From positions 1 to 64,000 of the forward strand of contig SVFM01000001.1 in assembly GCA_015056865.1 (NCBI GenBank): a stretch of DNA of 64,000 bases. The letters run 5' to 3'. This DNA comes from Lachnospiraceae bacterium. GTDB taxonomy: Bacteria; Bacillota; Clostridia; Lachnospirales; Lachnospiraceae. The position numbers were made by a program, and so were the translations under genes. Under the pieces are notes generated by a model that was not told where the DNA came from, did no database searches, and saw only the letters and a list, made by a program, of their open reading frames with translations. Position 1 is the first letter of the stretch. Each line of letters begins with the position of its first letter. Shown here in pieces: positions 15,730 through 23,727 of the stretch.

Positions 15730-17246
15730 GCAATGTTCTCCTTTTGTTGAATGGTCAGTATCAGACCCGGTTCTGAGGTGTCTGCGTCATTTTGTGCCAT
15801 GGTACCAATGGCGTCGATTACTGTCCCTGGGATGATCAAGGTGTGTCCCGTAATATTTACATACGTGGTAATGTCGTAGGCGGTCTCGTAGGCCAAGTCT
15901 TGTGCGGCGATACGGCAGTTTGCCAGATCTAATTCTGTGTGCAGGATCAGGTTGCGGTATTGGCCAAAGATACCAAAAGTAAGTGCATTTCCGGTGTCTA
16001 GTGTCACATCACAGCGAGGAATTTTATAGGTACGGCCCAAAGTGCGGCCCAGGGTGGCTACCGATACAGCACCGTTGGGATTTCTGGATGCTACTGTGAA
16101 AGGGACAAGGCCATCGGAATCGGGCACCACTGTAGGGGGGGCCATACACCTGCCAAGGGAAGCGCATGCGGATACGGTCAGAGTGTCCTCTTGCATATAA
16201 TTTCTGCTTGCCATAGCAGACGGCCACCAGGATTCAATCTCTTCTTCCCGGCATTTCAGCTTCCAGGTATCGGTCAGCCGGGTTTGGCTAAAGTGCATTT
16301 TACTTCCTTCTGCTCCAAAAGCGGGGGCAATTCTGTGCCAGTGGGCGGCACGGGTTACTTCGGTCATTTTGGTCTTTAGCCTGCGGTGTAGATCAGGGAA
16401 AGACATGTCAGCCCGGCCGTCAGGGAAAGGACCGGCATAGGGGTGACGCATGACGCCCATGGTAAAGCCGCCGGCAGCAGCAATATATACTTCATCTTCG
16501 CAGTTGATCAGCCCCTTAAAGTTCTCCAAAGGTGAGGAAATATCTGTCAGATCTCGTAACTTTTCCAGCGTCATGGGGATGGACATGATGGCCGGCACAT
16601 CATAAGTGCGAAATACATCAGAAAAGGGGATGACATCCTTGCGCATGGAATTTTCCACAATCAATTCCGGAGCGTATGTGCGGGCCAATTGGGGCAGGCC
16701 GCGGCGAAATTCGTATTCCTGGCTTCGGTTGCCCCAATCAACCTTCCAGTAAGACATGCCTGCATAGGCCGCCCACTGCAGACGTTTTGTCCAGTATTCT
16801 TCCTTTGTCAGATTGCCCGTATATAGCGGAGACTCCTGGGCGCAGATCCATCCGCCCAGTCCCTTCCAGCCCAGAGATTTGACATGATCGCATAGCCTTT
16901 TCATAGCCTCTTGGGGAACGGTTTCAGGAGATGTAAAGGAAGGAAACTTCTCCGGATCCGGAACCAGACTTCCATAAAATTCTGATGCGCCTGTTGGCGG
17001 TACGTCCCAGCTGTCGTCCATGACCAAAAACAGATCCTGCCGGGCGCTCTCATAGAAATAGGCCCAGCCGTAAGGCTTTTCCTTGTCAAATAGTGCCTGC
17101 TCATGCATAGCAGCTCTCTGCTTCTGCGGCTTTCCGTCGCAGGTGGCATACAGTTGTGTCTGCCAAGTGCAATAATAATCGGGCGAAGGATTCACATGAT
17201 CTGGGATCAGGCTATAGCCCAGACGCTTCTCTTGATTGATGTTCAT
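15726..17246 (-). CDS. Clan GH-D-like glycoside hydrolase (melibiase-like TIM barrel)
   Basis: 506 residues without a signal peptide, so cytoplasmic. A VMDDSWD segment (about 75-81), a GLGGWICAQE strand and a YWKVDWG motif with Asp170 recall the nucleophile strand of alpha-galactosidase-type (GH27/GH36) enzymes. The C-terminal 150 residues look like a beta-sandwich. Substrate cannot be assigned; the divergent alpha-L-fucosidase next door suggests breakdown of fucosylated oligosaccharides. The start at 17246 is chosen because upstream codons derive from intergenic direct repeats. There is no strong ribosome site. Confidence 0.65.
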   Translation of the reverse strand: MNINQEKRLGYSLIPDHVNPSPDYYCTWQTQLYATCDGKPQKQRAAMHEQALFDKEKPYGWAYFYESARQDLFLVMDDSWDVPPTGASEFYGSLVPDPEKFPSFTSPETVPQEAMKRLCDHVKSLGWKGLGGWICAQESPLYTGNLTKEEYWTKRLQWAAYAGMSYWKVDWGNRSQEYEFRRGLPQLARTYAPELIVENSMRKDVIPFSDVFRTYDVPAIMSIPMTLEKLRDLTDISSPLENFKGLINCEDEVYIAAAGGFTMGVMRHPYAGPFPDGRADMSFPDLHRRLKTKMTEVTRAAHWHRIAPAFGAEGSKMHFSQTRLTDTWKLKCREEEIESWWPSAMASRNYMQEDTLTVSACASLGRCMAPPTVVPDSDGLVPFTVASRNPNGAVSVATLGRTLGRTYKIPRCDVTLDTGNALTFGIFGQYRNLILHTELDLANCRIAAQDLAYETAYDITTYVNITGHTLIIPGTVIDAIGTMAQNDADTSEPGLILTIQQKENIA

Positions 17247-17297
17247 GCGTTCACACTTTCGTAAGAGGTTTTTAATATTGTTTGTAGTATAGCACAA

Positions 17298-17371
17298 ATG
17301 CCCCCCCATTTCTACAACGAATGCTATGTCCCCACATTTCCGCAACATGCCCCCACATTTCCACAACGAAT
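17298..17371. promoter_or_regulatory. Three direct repeats between divergent glycosidase genes
   Basis: Units at 17298-17322, 17326-17346 and 17347-17371 share ATG(C/T)CCCC(A/C)CATTTC(C/T)(A/G)CAAC. Start-to-start spacing is 28 and 21 bp, the latter two helical turns. On the minus strand a TATACT (17286-17291) lies 17 bp from the first unit's edge, so a bound protein could control the glycosidase promoter and perhaps the fucosidase. Confidence 0.55.
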
Positions 17372-17443
17372 AGAGATTGACTTGTGCATACGGAATGGTT
17401 AACATATATTTTAAGGATGAGTCGAAAAGGGAGGAGAAAAAAT

Positions 17444-18670
17444 ATGATCACCAAACAATACATAAAGGACTTTGAAAGTCTGGGACTTGGCATGTTTGTG
17501 CACTTGGGGATCTACAGTGTGCTGGGAGCCGGAGAATGGCTCAAAGCATGTCGGGAGCTGCCGGATGAGGAGTATTTCCCGGTATATAAGAAGTTTTCAC
17601 CGGACCCGGATTGGGCTCCGGAATTGGTTAAGGCAGCCAAGAATGCGGGCTGTAAATATATTACACTGACCACACGTCATCATGACGGGTATTCTCTTTA
17701 TGATACCTGCGGGCTGAATGAGTTTGACGCGCCCCACGGGTGTGGCCGGGATCTGGTGCGGGAGTTTGTGGATGCCTGCCGGGAACAGGGGCTGATCCCC
17801 TTTTTCTACCACACTTTGCTGGACTGGCATGAACCTAGCTACAAAACGGATTTTAAGGCATATTTAAAATATCTGCGTGCCAGCGTAGAGCTACTTTGCA
17901 AGAACTACGGCAAGATCGGTGGTCTGTGGTTTGATGGTATGTGGGATAAGCGGGATGAGGACTGGGAGGAGGATGCCTTGTATGGCCTGATCCGAAGCTA
18001 CCAGCCCGAGGCTATGATCATCAATAACACCGGCCTTTCTGCCCAGGGAGCTCTGGGACATATTGAGCTGGACAGTGTTACCTTTGAGCGCGGCAAACCT
18101 CAGCCCATCAACCTGGAAGGTTCTCCCAAATATATTGCCAGTGAAATGTGCGAGGTCATGGCGGATCACTGGGGCTATGCAGTGGAAGACTTAAACTATA
18201 AGGCGCCTGCCCAGTTGATCCGGGAAGTAGCCCAATGCCGCAGATATGGCGCCAACATGCTGCTCAACGTGGGTCCCATGGCCAACGGAAAGCTTCGCAC
18301 CATTGATGCAGGCGTACTGGAATTGATCGGACAGTGGGTAAGCTATCATGACGAAGCGATCCGCACACCCAGACCGACTGGTATCAACATCGAAGGCAAG
18401 CCCGACGATTTCGTGCTGCAGGATGGTAACACCTATTATCTGTTCTGCACGGACCTGCCCATGGCAGGCAGTCCCGATGTGGCCCTGATTTCTGAGGGGC
18501 GCTACAAGGATGTATTTGCTTTTGACCGGGAAGTCAGATCCATCACATGGCTGGACAACAAAGAACCGGTAGAGTTTGAGCAGAAGGATGGGGTGCTGAC
18601 GGTGAACACGGTACCGTTCATCTATGGCAGAAGCCTGGTAGTGCGCGTGGCGATGATAGAAGTGCTGTAA
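17444..18670 (+). CDS. Alpha-L-fucosidase, GH29, cytoplasmic
   Basis: 408 residues that would hydrolyse terminal alpha-L-fucose by a retaining mechanism. The N-terminal FESLGLGMFVHLGIYS and TTRHHDGYSL (His79-His80) are GH29 landmarks. GGLWFDG carries the expected nucleophile Asp164. GANMLLNVGPMANG near 275-288 is also conserved. A short beta domain follows. No signal peptide, so it must act on imported oligosaccharides. GGGAGGAG precedes the ATG at 17444. Together with the FKP enzyme at 59 kb it suggests fucose use. It ends at a bidirectional terminator. Confidence 0.9.
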   Translation: MITKQYIKDFESLGLGMFVHLGIYSVLGAGEWLKACRELPDEEYFPVYKKFSPDPDWAPELVKAAKNAGCKYITLTTRHHDGYSLYDTCGLNEFDAPHGCGRDLVREFVDACREQGLIPFFYHTLLDWHEPSYKTDFKAYLKYLRASVELLCKNYGKIGGLWFDGMWDKRDEDWEEDALYGLIRSYQPEAMIINNTGLSAQGALGHIELDSVTFERGKPQPINLEGSPKYIASEMCEVMADHWGYAVEDLNYKAPAQLIREVAQCRRYGANMLLNVGPMANGKLRTIDAGVLELIGQWVSYHDEAIRTPRPTGINIEGKPDDFVLQDGNTYYLFCTDLPMAGSPDVALISEGRYKDVFAFDREVRSITWLDNKEPVEFEQKDGVLTVNTVPFIYGRSLVVRVAMIEVL

Positions 18671-18689
18671 CACGCCATATAACGTGATA

Positions 18690-18733
18690 AAAAGAGCAGA
18701 CATTGCAGAGAATGCGATACCTGCTCTTTTTCT
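18690..18733. terminator. Bidirectional terminator after the fucosidase gene
   Basis: AAAAGAGCAG (18690-18699) pairs with CTGCTCTTTT (18721-18730), with T-rich tails on both strands. It serves the fucosidase (+) and the converging gene at 18747 (-). Confidence 0.85.
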
Positions 18734-18746
18734 GTGGATGGCAACG

Positions 18747-19526
18747 TTACAAAAAGTAATGCTCGATGGTTTTCTGCACAATCTCTGTGCTTAATGGATT
18801 TTGAGCAGTTTCATAGGTGGTAATCAGATGAATGCTGGGAATGAATCCATGAGAAATGTAAGTCTGTAGCTTGGAAACGGCATTTTTGCCATAAGATGGA
18901 TCGTCCATCATACCAAAGTGCTCCCAATAAAAAATCTCTTCGGTCTGTGGGTGGAGGATAGTGAAATCGGGATAAAGGGGAGTTCGGCCAAGATAAAGTG
19001 CACATTCATAACGAAACGGAATGTGGTTTGCGTGCAGAGAAGAAGCGATAAGGGATTCTGATTTGGAACGGACGAATTGCCCGGAAATGGTCTTATGGAT
19101 CAGGTGTTCAGGGAATTTGGTGTTTTGTTCATAGGGAGTGTTCATCCAGTCTTGTATATGTTGGGAAGATGCTTTGAAATGAGAGGCAAGTAAGTCGGAA
19201 TAGTCGGGAAAATCTGTGAGCATAGCTTTTGATTTGGAAGGTGTTATGTTGTGATGCTTGAGGTAGGAATCAAGTGCCTTTTTCTCTTGTAGCAGTTCCT
19301 CCAGAACACAAGACAGATATTTCTTGGCGGCTAATTTTTCGGCGAGAGACCGATTGGACTTGGGGATGTAGGTTTTGGTGCCACCGTTGCTCTGGTACCA
19401 TTTACAGCGTTTGTTATCATGACAACAGACTAGCTTGCCGGTGGGATAGTTTTGCAAAGTTTTTTCCAATGAATGGATTTGTTGCTGGAGTCTTTGCTGC
19501 TCCTTTAAAATTCGATCGTAAAGCGT
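18747..19526 (-). CDS. PD-(D/E)XK nuclease-like protein; start codon apparently ACG
   Basis: About 259 residues. The C-terminal half holds VRSKSE, then YPDFT, then YWEHFGMMDD, the E...D...E spacing of a PD-(D/E)XK-type nuclease core, though with WEH rather than ExK. The same signature occurs at 47052-47846. A strong AAGGAGGA site (19533-19540 on this strand) is followed after 6 bp by ACG-CTT-TAC-GAT at 19526. Family members I recall begin MLY(E/D)R at this place, so ATG has apparently become ACG. The first standard start is a TTG at 19469 without a ribosome site, which would cut off a conserved coiled coil. Function unknown. Confidence 0.65.
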   Translation of the reverse strand, partial: TLYDRILKEQQRLQQQIHSLEKTLQNYPTGKLVCCHDNKRCKWYQSNGGTKTYIPKSNRSLAEKLAAKKYLSCVLEELLQEKKALDSYLKHHNITPSKSKAMLTDFPDYSDLLASHFKASSQHIQDWMNTPYEQNTKFPEHLIHKTISGQFVRSKSESLIASSLHANHIPFRYECALYLGRTPLYPDFTILHPQTEEIFYWEHFGMMDDPSYGKNAVSKLQTYISHGFIPSIHLITTYETAQNPLSTEIVQKTIEHYFL

Positions 19527-19554
19527 AAAAAATCCTCCTTTATAAATGATTTAT

Positions 19555-19861
19555 TCACATCTTAAATGCAATTTCTCTTCTGGTCAAGAACTATTTTAGA
19601 AAAGCTCAATTTATTCTGCGGTTTTGTTGATGATATTTAAGGAATTTTAGCTGTGTCGGGAATCGTGATAGCTTGTTTCGAAGATTTAGACCCTTGAGTT
19701 GGGATCTATGCAAATAAAAATTTCCATTAGGTCACAATAAAGCGGTAACGTAACCCCTATAAGGATCTCTGGGCAGAAAAGATGGCCATCAGATCACAGC
19801 ATTGGGGTCTAAATGGAATAAAAGCTGTTATCATACCCTATTTCATAAATTTTTTAGCTAT
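19555..19861. other. Intergenic stretch without recognised features
   Basis: About 300 AT-rich bases between the ribosome site of the 18747-19526 gene and the terminator at 19862. I see no convincing reading frame, promoter with consensus spacing or RNA fold. Confidence 0.5.
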
Positions 19862-19909
19862 AAAAAATATCCCTCAGGGCCTGCTGGTGATAGGCCCCTA
19901 AGGAATATT
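19862..19909 (-). terminator. Rho-independent terminator of the PrcB-like lipoprotein gene
   Basis: Read on the minus strand, an imperfect stem with a GGGGCC/GGCCC core is followed by ATATTTTTTATA. It begins about 20 bp after the stop codon. Confidence 0.7.
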
Positions 19910-19927
19910 CGACTTGTCAGTGTACAT

Positions 19928-20329
19928 TCAGTCAAAAACCACCTGTTTATCCATAAATTGTGTTTTGATCACGATATAGGGGTAGGATGGAGCATTGCCG
20001 GTTTTGTCTTCCGGGCCGGGGCCCAGCAGGTCAGTGCTCACATGGATAGCATCTTCTGTCAGATACAGTTCGCCTACAGTGATACTGTATCCGCCGGTCT
20101 TTTGTTCGCCGTAGCCGATGCATATGTAGAGATATTCTTTGTCATTGTAGGTTACCTTGAAGGGTGATGCCTTTCGTTCTTCGATGACGGTCCTTAGTTC
20201 CTCAGAGAGGCGGTCCTCGCTGACAACCGTAAAGTCCAGATCTTTTAATTTGACGGAGCTGTTGGAGCCGCAGCCTGAGAGGGCGATTACGCAGAGTAAG
20301 AGCAGTGCGATAAATTTCTTCATTCTCAT
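19928..20329 (-). CDS. Small PrcB-domain lipoprotein
   Basis: 133 residues. An N-terminal lipoprotein signal (ALSGCG, Cys near 20) is followed by a domain resembling PrcB_C: KVTYNDKEYLYICIGYGEQKTGGYSI and VGELYLTEDAIHV. In other bacteria PrcB-type domains are found in a subunit of a surface protease complex; no protease partner is nearby. The first ATG (20329) has no clear ribosome site and a second ATG two codons later is possible. It is divergent from pyrC. Confidence 0.72.
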   Translation of the reverse strand: MRMKKFIALLLLCVIALSGCGSNSSVKLKDLDFTVVSEDRLSEELRTVIEERKASPFKVTYNDKEYLYICIGYGEQKTGGYSITVGELYLTEDAIHVSTDLLGPGPEDKTGNAPSYPYIVIKTQFMDKQVVFD

Positions 20330-20417
20330 ATTGTATCATAACCTTGATTTTGTACTATATTTATGTAAAAATAGAATAAATATACCAGACATGAACGAAA
20401 AAAGAAAGGACACTGTT

Positions 20418-21773
20418 ATGCGACTTTTCATTGAAAATGGATATATGATAGATCCTGCATCCGGCAGGGAAGGATTGTATGACATTCTGATCTGCCATGA
20501 CAGGATCGAAAAGATCCGGCCGGCGGCAATCCAGCCTACGTCCGAGGCTTGCCCCGGTGCGGAAGATGAGGGTGAGTCAGTGCCTGCAGACATTGCGTCT
20601 AGGCACGGCGGGGAGGACGATGAGGCGGAAGTGGTACGGCTTGATGCTTCCGGGTTGATGGTGGCACCGGGACTTGTGGATGTACATGCCCACTTCAGAG
20701 ATCCGGGATTTACTTATAAGGAGGATATCGACAGTGGCAGCAGGGCTGCAGCCAGGGGAGGGTATACTTCCGTGGTGCTTATGGCCAATACGAAACCTGC
20801 GGTGGATAATGCTGAGACATTGGGGTACGTGCTGGAGAAGGGTAGGGAGACCGGGATCCATGTATATACCTGTGCCAATGTGACCATGGGCATGAAGGGA
20901 CAGCAGCTGGTGCCGATGGAGGAACTGAAGGGCCTTGGCGCGGTGGGATTTACAGATGACGGTGTGCCGCTTTTGGAGGAAAGTGTGGTGCGAAGTGCCA
21001 TGGAGGAGGCTGCCAGGCTGGATGTGCCCATAAGTTTTCACGAAGAGAACCCGGCTTTTATCATAAATAATGGCATCAATCGAGGTAAGGTGGCTCAGCT
21101 GCTGGGGATCGGCGGCTCCGACAGACAGGCGGAGATCGATCTGGTGGCCCGGGATCTGGAGCTTGCACTTGAGACCGGAGCCTGCATCAATATTCAGCAC
21201 ATCAGTACCAAAGAGGCGGTGGAGTTGGTGCGCAGGGCCAAGCAGCGAGGAGATCATATTCATGCGGAGGCTACGCCCCATCACATTGCATTAACGCAAG
21301 AGGCAGTGTTGCAGCATGGTACCTTGGCGAAGATGAATCCGCCCCTGAGAGAGGAGGGGGACAGACAGGCGATCATCCGGGGACTTGCGGATGGCACCAT
21401 CGATATTATTGCTACTGATCATGCGCCCCACAGCAGGGAGGAGAAGGCAAAGCCTATTACGGAGGCGCCCAGCGGGATTACCGGCCTGGAGACAGCTCTG
21501 TCTTTGGGGCTGATGCATCTGGTGAACAGTGGAGAAATGACGATGATGTCATATCTGGAGAAGCTTACTTGCAATCCTGCCCGGATGTATCATCTTGACG
21601 CAGGGTATCTGGCAGAAGGCGGACCGGCGGATCTGGTGATCTTTGATGCTGGGGAGACCTGGTTAGCCGGAGATTATGTTTCCAAGTCGGACAACACCCC
21701 ATTCACCGGTCAGACTATGAAGGGTGTTGTGAAGTACACGATCTGCGGCGGCAGGATCGTTTATCAAAAATAG
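20418..21773 (+). CDS. pyrC: Dihydroorotase
   Basis: 451 residues; catalyses cyclisation of carbamoyl-aspartate to dihydroorotate in pyrimidine synthesis. VDVHAHFRDPG near residue 87 supplies the first two zinc histidines; FHEENP, a late HAEATPHHIALT and IATDHAPH complete the site. An acidic, low-complexity insertion (about 38-71, rich in Glu and Asp) lies between the first strands and the HxH motif and is not usual in the family. The ATG at 20418 follows AAAGGA. It is the first gene of a pyrC-pyrK-pyrD run with 18-bp and 1-bp junctions. Confidence 0.93.
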   Translation: MRLFIENGYMIDPASGREGLYDILICHDRIEKIRPAAIQPTSEACPGAEDEGESVPADIASRHGGEDDEAEVVRLDASGLMVAPGLVDVHAHFRDPGFTYKEDIDSGSRAAARGGYTSVVLMANTKPAVDNAETLGYVLEKGRETGIHVYTCANVTMGMKGQQLVPMEELKGLGAVGFTDDGVPLLEESVVRSAMEEAARLDVPISFHEENPAFIINNGINRGKVAQLLGIGGSDRQAEIDLVARDLELALETGACINIQHISTKEAVELVRRAKQRGDHIHAEATPHHIALTQEAVLQHGTLAKMNPPLREEGDRQAIIRGLADGTIDIIATDHAPHSREEKAKPITEAPSGITGLETALSLGLMHLVNSGEMTMMSYLEKLTCNPARMYHLDAGYLAEGGPADLVIFDAGETWLAGDYVSKSDNTPFTGQTMKGVVKYTICGGRIVYQK

Positions 21774-21791
21774 AGCGGAGAGGAAGAGATT

Positions 21792-22565
21792 ATGCAGAAG
21801 AAAAAAGTAACCGCAACAGTGGTATCGCAGCAGGAGCTTGCTGCGGGAATTTATGATATGTGGCTGGAGACAGAACTGGCGGCCGGGGCAAAACCGGGGC
21901 AGTTTATCTGTCTGTATACCAAGGACGCCAGTGCTCTTTTGCCACGGCCCATCAGCATTTGTCAGGTGGACGGGCAACAGGGTAGACTTCGTATTGTATA
22001 TCGTGTGGCCGGCAAGGGAACGGTTGAGTTTGCCACCTACCGGGCAGGGGAAACGGTGGATATTCTGGGGTGCCTGGGCAACAGCTTTCCGGTGCAGGAG
22101 GGTGCCGGTAAGAAGGTATTTCTCATGGGCGGCGGCATCGGCGTTCCCCCGATCTTGGAGCTGGCCAGACAGATGGAGGCGGATAAGCAGATCATCGTGG
22201 GCTACCGCAATGAGCAGACATTCCTTCGGGAGGATCTGGAGCAAAATGGAAAGGTTTACATTGCAACCGAGGATGGCAGTGTAGGGAGCAAGGGAAATGT
22301 GATGGATGCTATCCGGGAGAATGGTCTGGAGGCAGAGGTGATCTTCGCCTGTGGTCCCATGCCCATGCTTCGGGCGATCAAGCAGTATGCAGAGGAAAAG
22401 GGCATTCCTGCCTATATTTCCCTGGAGGAACATATGGCCTGCGGCGTAGGCGCCTGCCTGGGCTGCGTGGTAAAAACCAAAGAAGTGGATCATCATTCTC
22501 ACGTGCACAATGCCCGCATTTGCACGGACGGTCCTGTTTTTGAGGCAAAGGAGGTAGACATCTGA
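21792..22565 (+). CDS. pyrK: Dihydroorotate dehydrogenase B, electron-transfer subunit
   Basis: 257 residues. The FAD-binding half contains LLPRPISIC and the GKGT turn; the NAD-binding half GGGIGVPPILELA. The [2Fe-2S] cluster cysteines are in CGVGACLGC near 217-225 plus a downstream Cys in NARICTDGP. It passes electrons from dihydroorotate via PyrD to NAD. Its stop overlaps the pyrD start by one base (TGATG). Confidence 0.95.
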   Translation: MQKKKVTATVVSQQELAAGIYDMWLETELAAGAKPGQFICLYTKDASALLPRPISICQVDGQQGRLRIVYRVAGKGTVEFATYRAGETVDILGCLGNSFPVQEGAGKKVFLMGGGIGVPPILELARQMEADKQIIVGYRNEQTFLREDLEQNGKVYIATEDGSVGSKGNVMDAIRENGLEAEVIFACGPMPMLRAIKQYAEEKGIPAYISLEEHMACGVGACLGCVVKTKEVDHHSHVHNARICTDGPVFEAKEVDI

Positions 22566-23467
22566 TGAATACAAAAGTAACGATTGCCGGCGTGGAATTT
22601 CAAAATCCTGTGATGACCGCTTCCGGAACCTTTGGCTCCGGTATGGAGTACGGAGAGTTTGTAGACTTAAACAAGCTGGGCGCGGTGGTGACCAAGGGTG
22701 TGGCAAATGTGCCCTGGCCGGGCAACCCCACCCCCAGAGTGGCGGAGGTGTACGGCGGTATGCTCAATGCCATCGGCCTGCAAAATCCCGGAATCGATGT
22801 GTTCATTGAACGGGACATTCCTTTCTTAAAGCAATATGATACCAAGATCATTGTCAATGTCTGCGGCAAGACCGTGGAGGATTATGTGGAAGTGGTGGAG
22901 CGTCTGGGCGATACAGACATTGATATGATGGAGATCAATGTGTCCTGCCCTAACGTGAAGGAGGGGGCCATTGCTTTTGGCCAGAAGAAGGAAGCGCTGT
23001 TTGACATTACCAGGGAGATCAAAAAGCATGCCAGACAGCCCATTATTATGAAGCTCAGCCCCAATGTGACGGATATTACGGAGATGGCCAGGGCCGCGGA
23101 GGCGGCAGGGGCAGATGCCATTTCCCTGATCAACACCCTGACTGCCATGAAGATTGATATTCACAGGCGCACTTTTGCTATCGCCAACAAGACCGGCGGC
23201 ATGTCCGGCCCGGCCATCAAGCCGGTGGCTGTACGCATGGTTTATCAGGCCGCAAATGCGGTCAAGATCCCCGTGATCGGCATGGGCGGTATTGCTACTG
23301 CGGAGGATGCGATAGAGTTTATTCTGGCCGGAGCGACTGCAGTCAGTGTGGGGGCAATGAATTTTGTAAATCCCTATGCCACAGAGGAGATCATTGCCGG
23401 CATTGAAGCCTACATGGAACGCTACGGTGTGCAGGATATCAAGGAACTGATTGGTGCAGTGAAATAA
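22565..23467 (+). CDS. pyrD: Dihydroorotate dehydrogenase B, catalytic subunit
   Basis: 300 residues, a class 1B FMN enzyme oxidising dihydroorotate to orotate. ASGTFGSGMEY at the N-terminus, the catalytic Cys128 in EINVSCPNVKEG, SLINTLTAMKID and the GMGGIATAEDAIEFILAGA phosphate-binding region are all present. Length is normal. It forms a heterotetramer with PyrK, whose gene overlaps it. A large inverted repeat begins right after the stop codon. Confidence 0.96.
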   Translation: MNTKVTIAGVEFQNPVMTASGTFGSGMEYGEFVDLNKLGAVVTKGVANVPWPGNPTPRVAEVYGGMLNAIGLQNPGIDVFIERDIPFLKQYDTKIIVNVCGKTVEDYVEVVERLGDTDIDMMEINVSCPNVKEGAIAFGQKKEALFDITREIKKHARQPIIMKLSPNVTDITEMARAAEAAGADAISLINTLTAMKIDIHRRTFAIANKTGGMSGPAIKPVAVRMVYQAANAVKIPVIGMGGIATAEDAIEFILAGATAVSVGAMNFVNPYATEEIIAGIEAYMERYGVQDIKELIGAVK

Positions 23468-23468
23468 A

Positions 23469-23660
23469 AGTTTTCAGGTTGCCCCTTGCGCATTCGGTTT
23501 TTGGCCGGCGGGAAGGCAGGGAGGGGAACAGGAAATAGGCCTCATGAAGCGCCGACGTTTTTCACGGAGCGGGAGCGTGTCCGAATGAGGCATATTCCCT
23601 GTTCCCCTCCCTGCCTTCCCGCCGGCCAAAACCGGATGCACAAGGGGCAATCACAAAACT
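23469..23660. repeat. Long imperfect inverted repeat element 1
   Basis: Arms 23469-23545 and 23585-23660 are reverse complements over about 76 bases, with a perfect 30-bp core rich in G on the left. The 39-nt loop contains ACGTTTTTCACGGAG at 23555-23569. The same loop motif lies in the element at 29264-29467 although the arms differ. It sits between pyrD and the SPOCS gene, where it could end pyrD transcription, but it is far larger than a normal terminator. Confidence 0.85.
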
Positions 23661-23727
23661 TTCATATTCCGTACACCACCTTCATATATTTGTGGTAAGT
23701 ATACAGAAATGTATGGAGGAAAAGCGT

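Noticed and set aside
21663-22706. 347-codon minus-strand frame across pyrC, pyrK and pyrD
   Set aside because: It runs antisense through three certain genes and shows no domain.
23486-23698. Frame within inverted-repeat element 1
   Set aside because: Its codons are the two complementary arms; it has no ribosome site and low-complexity composition.
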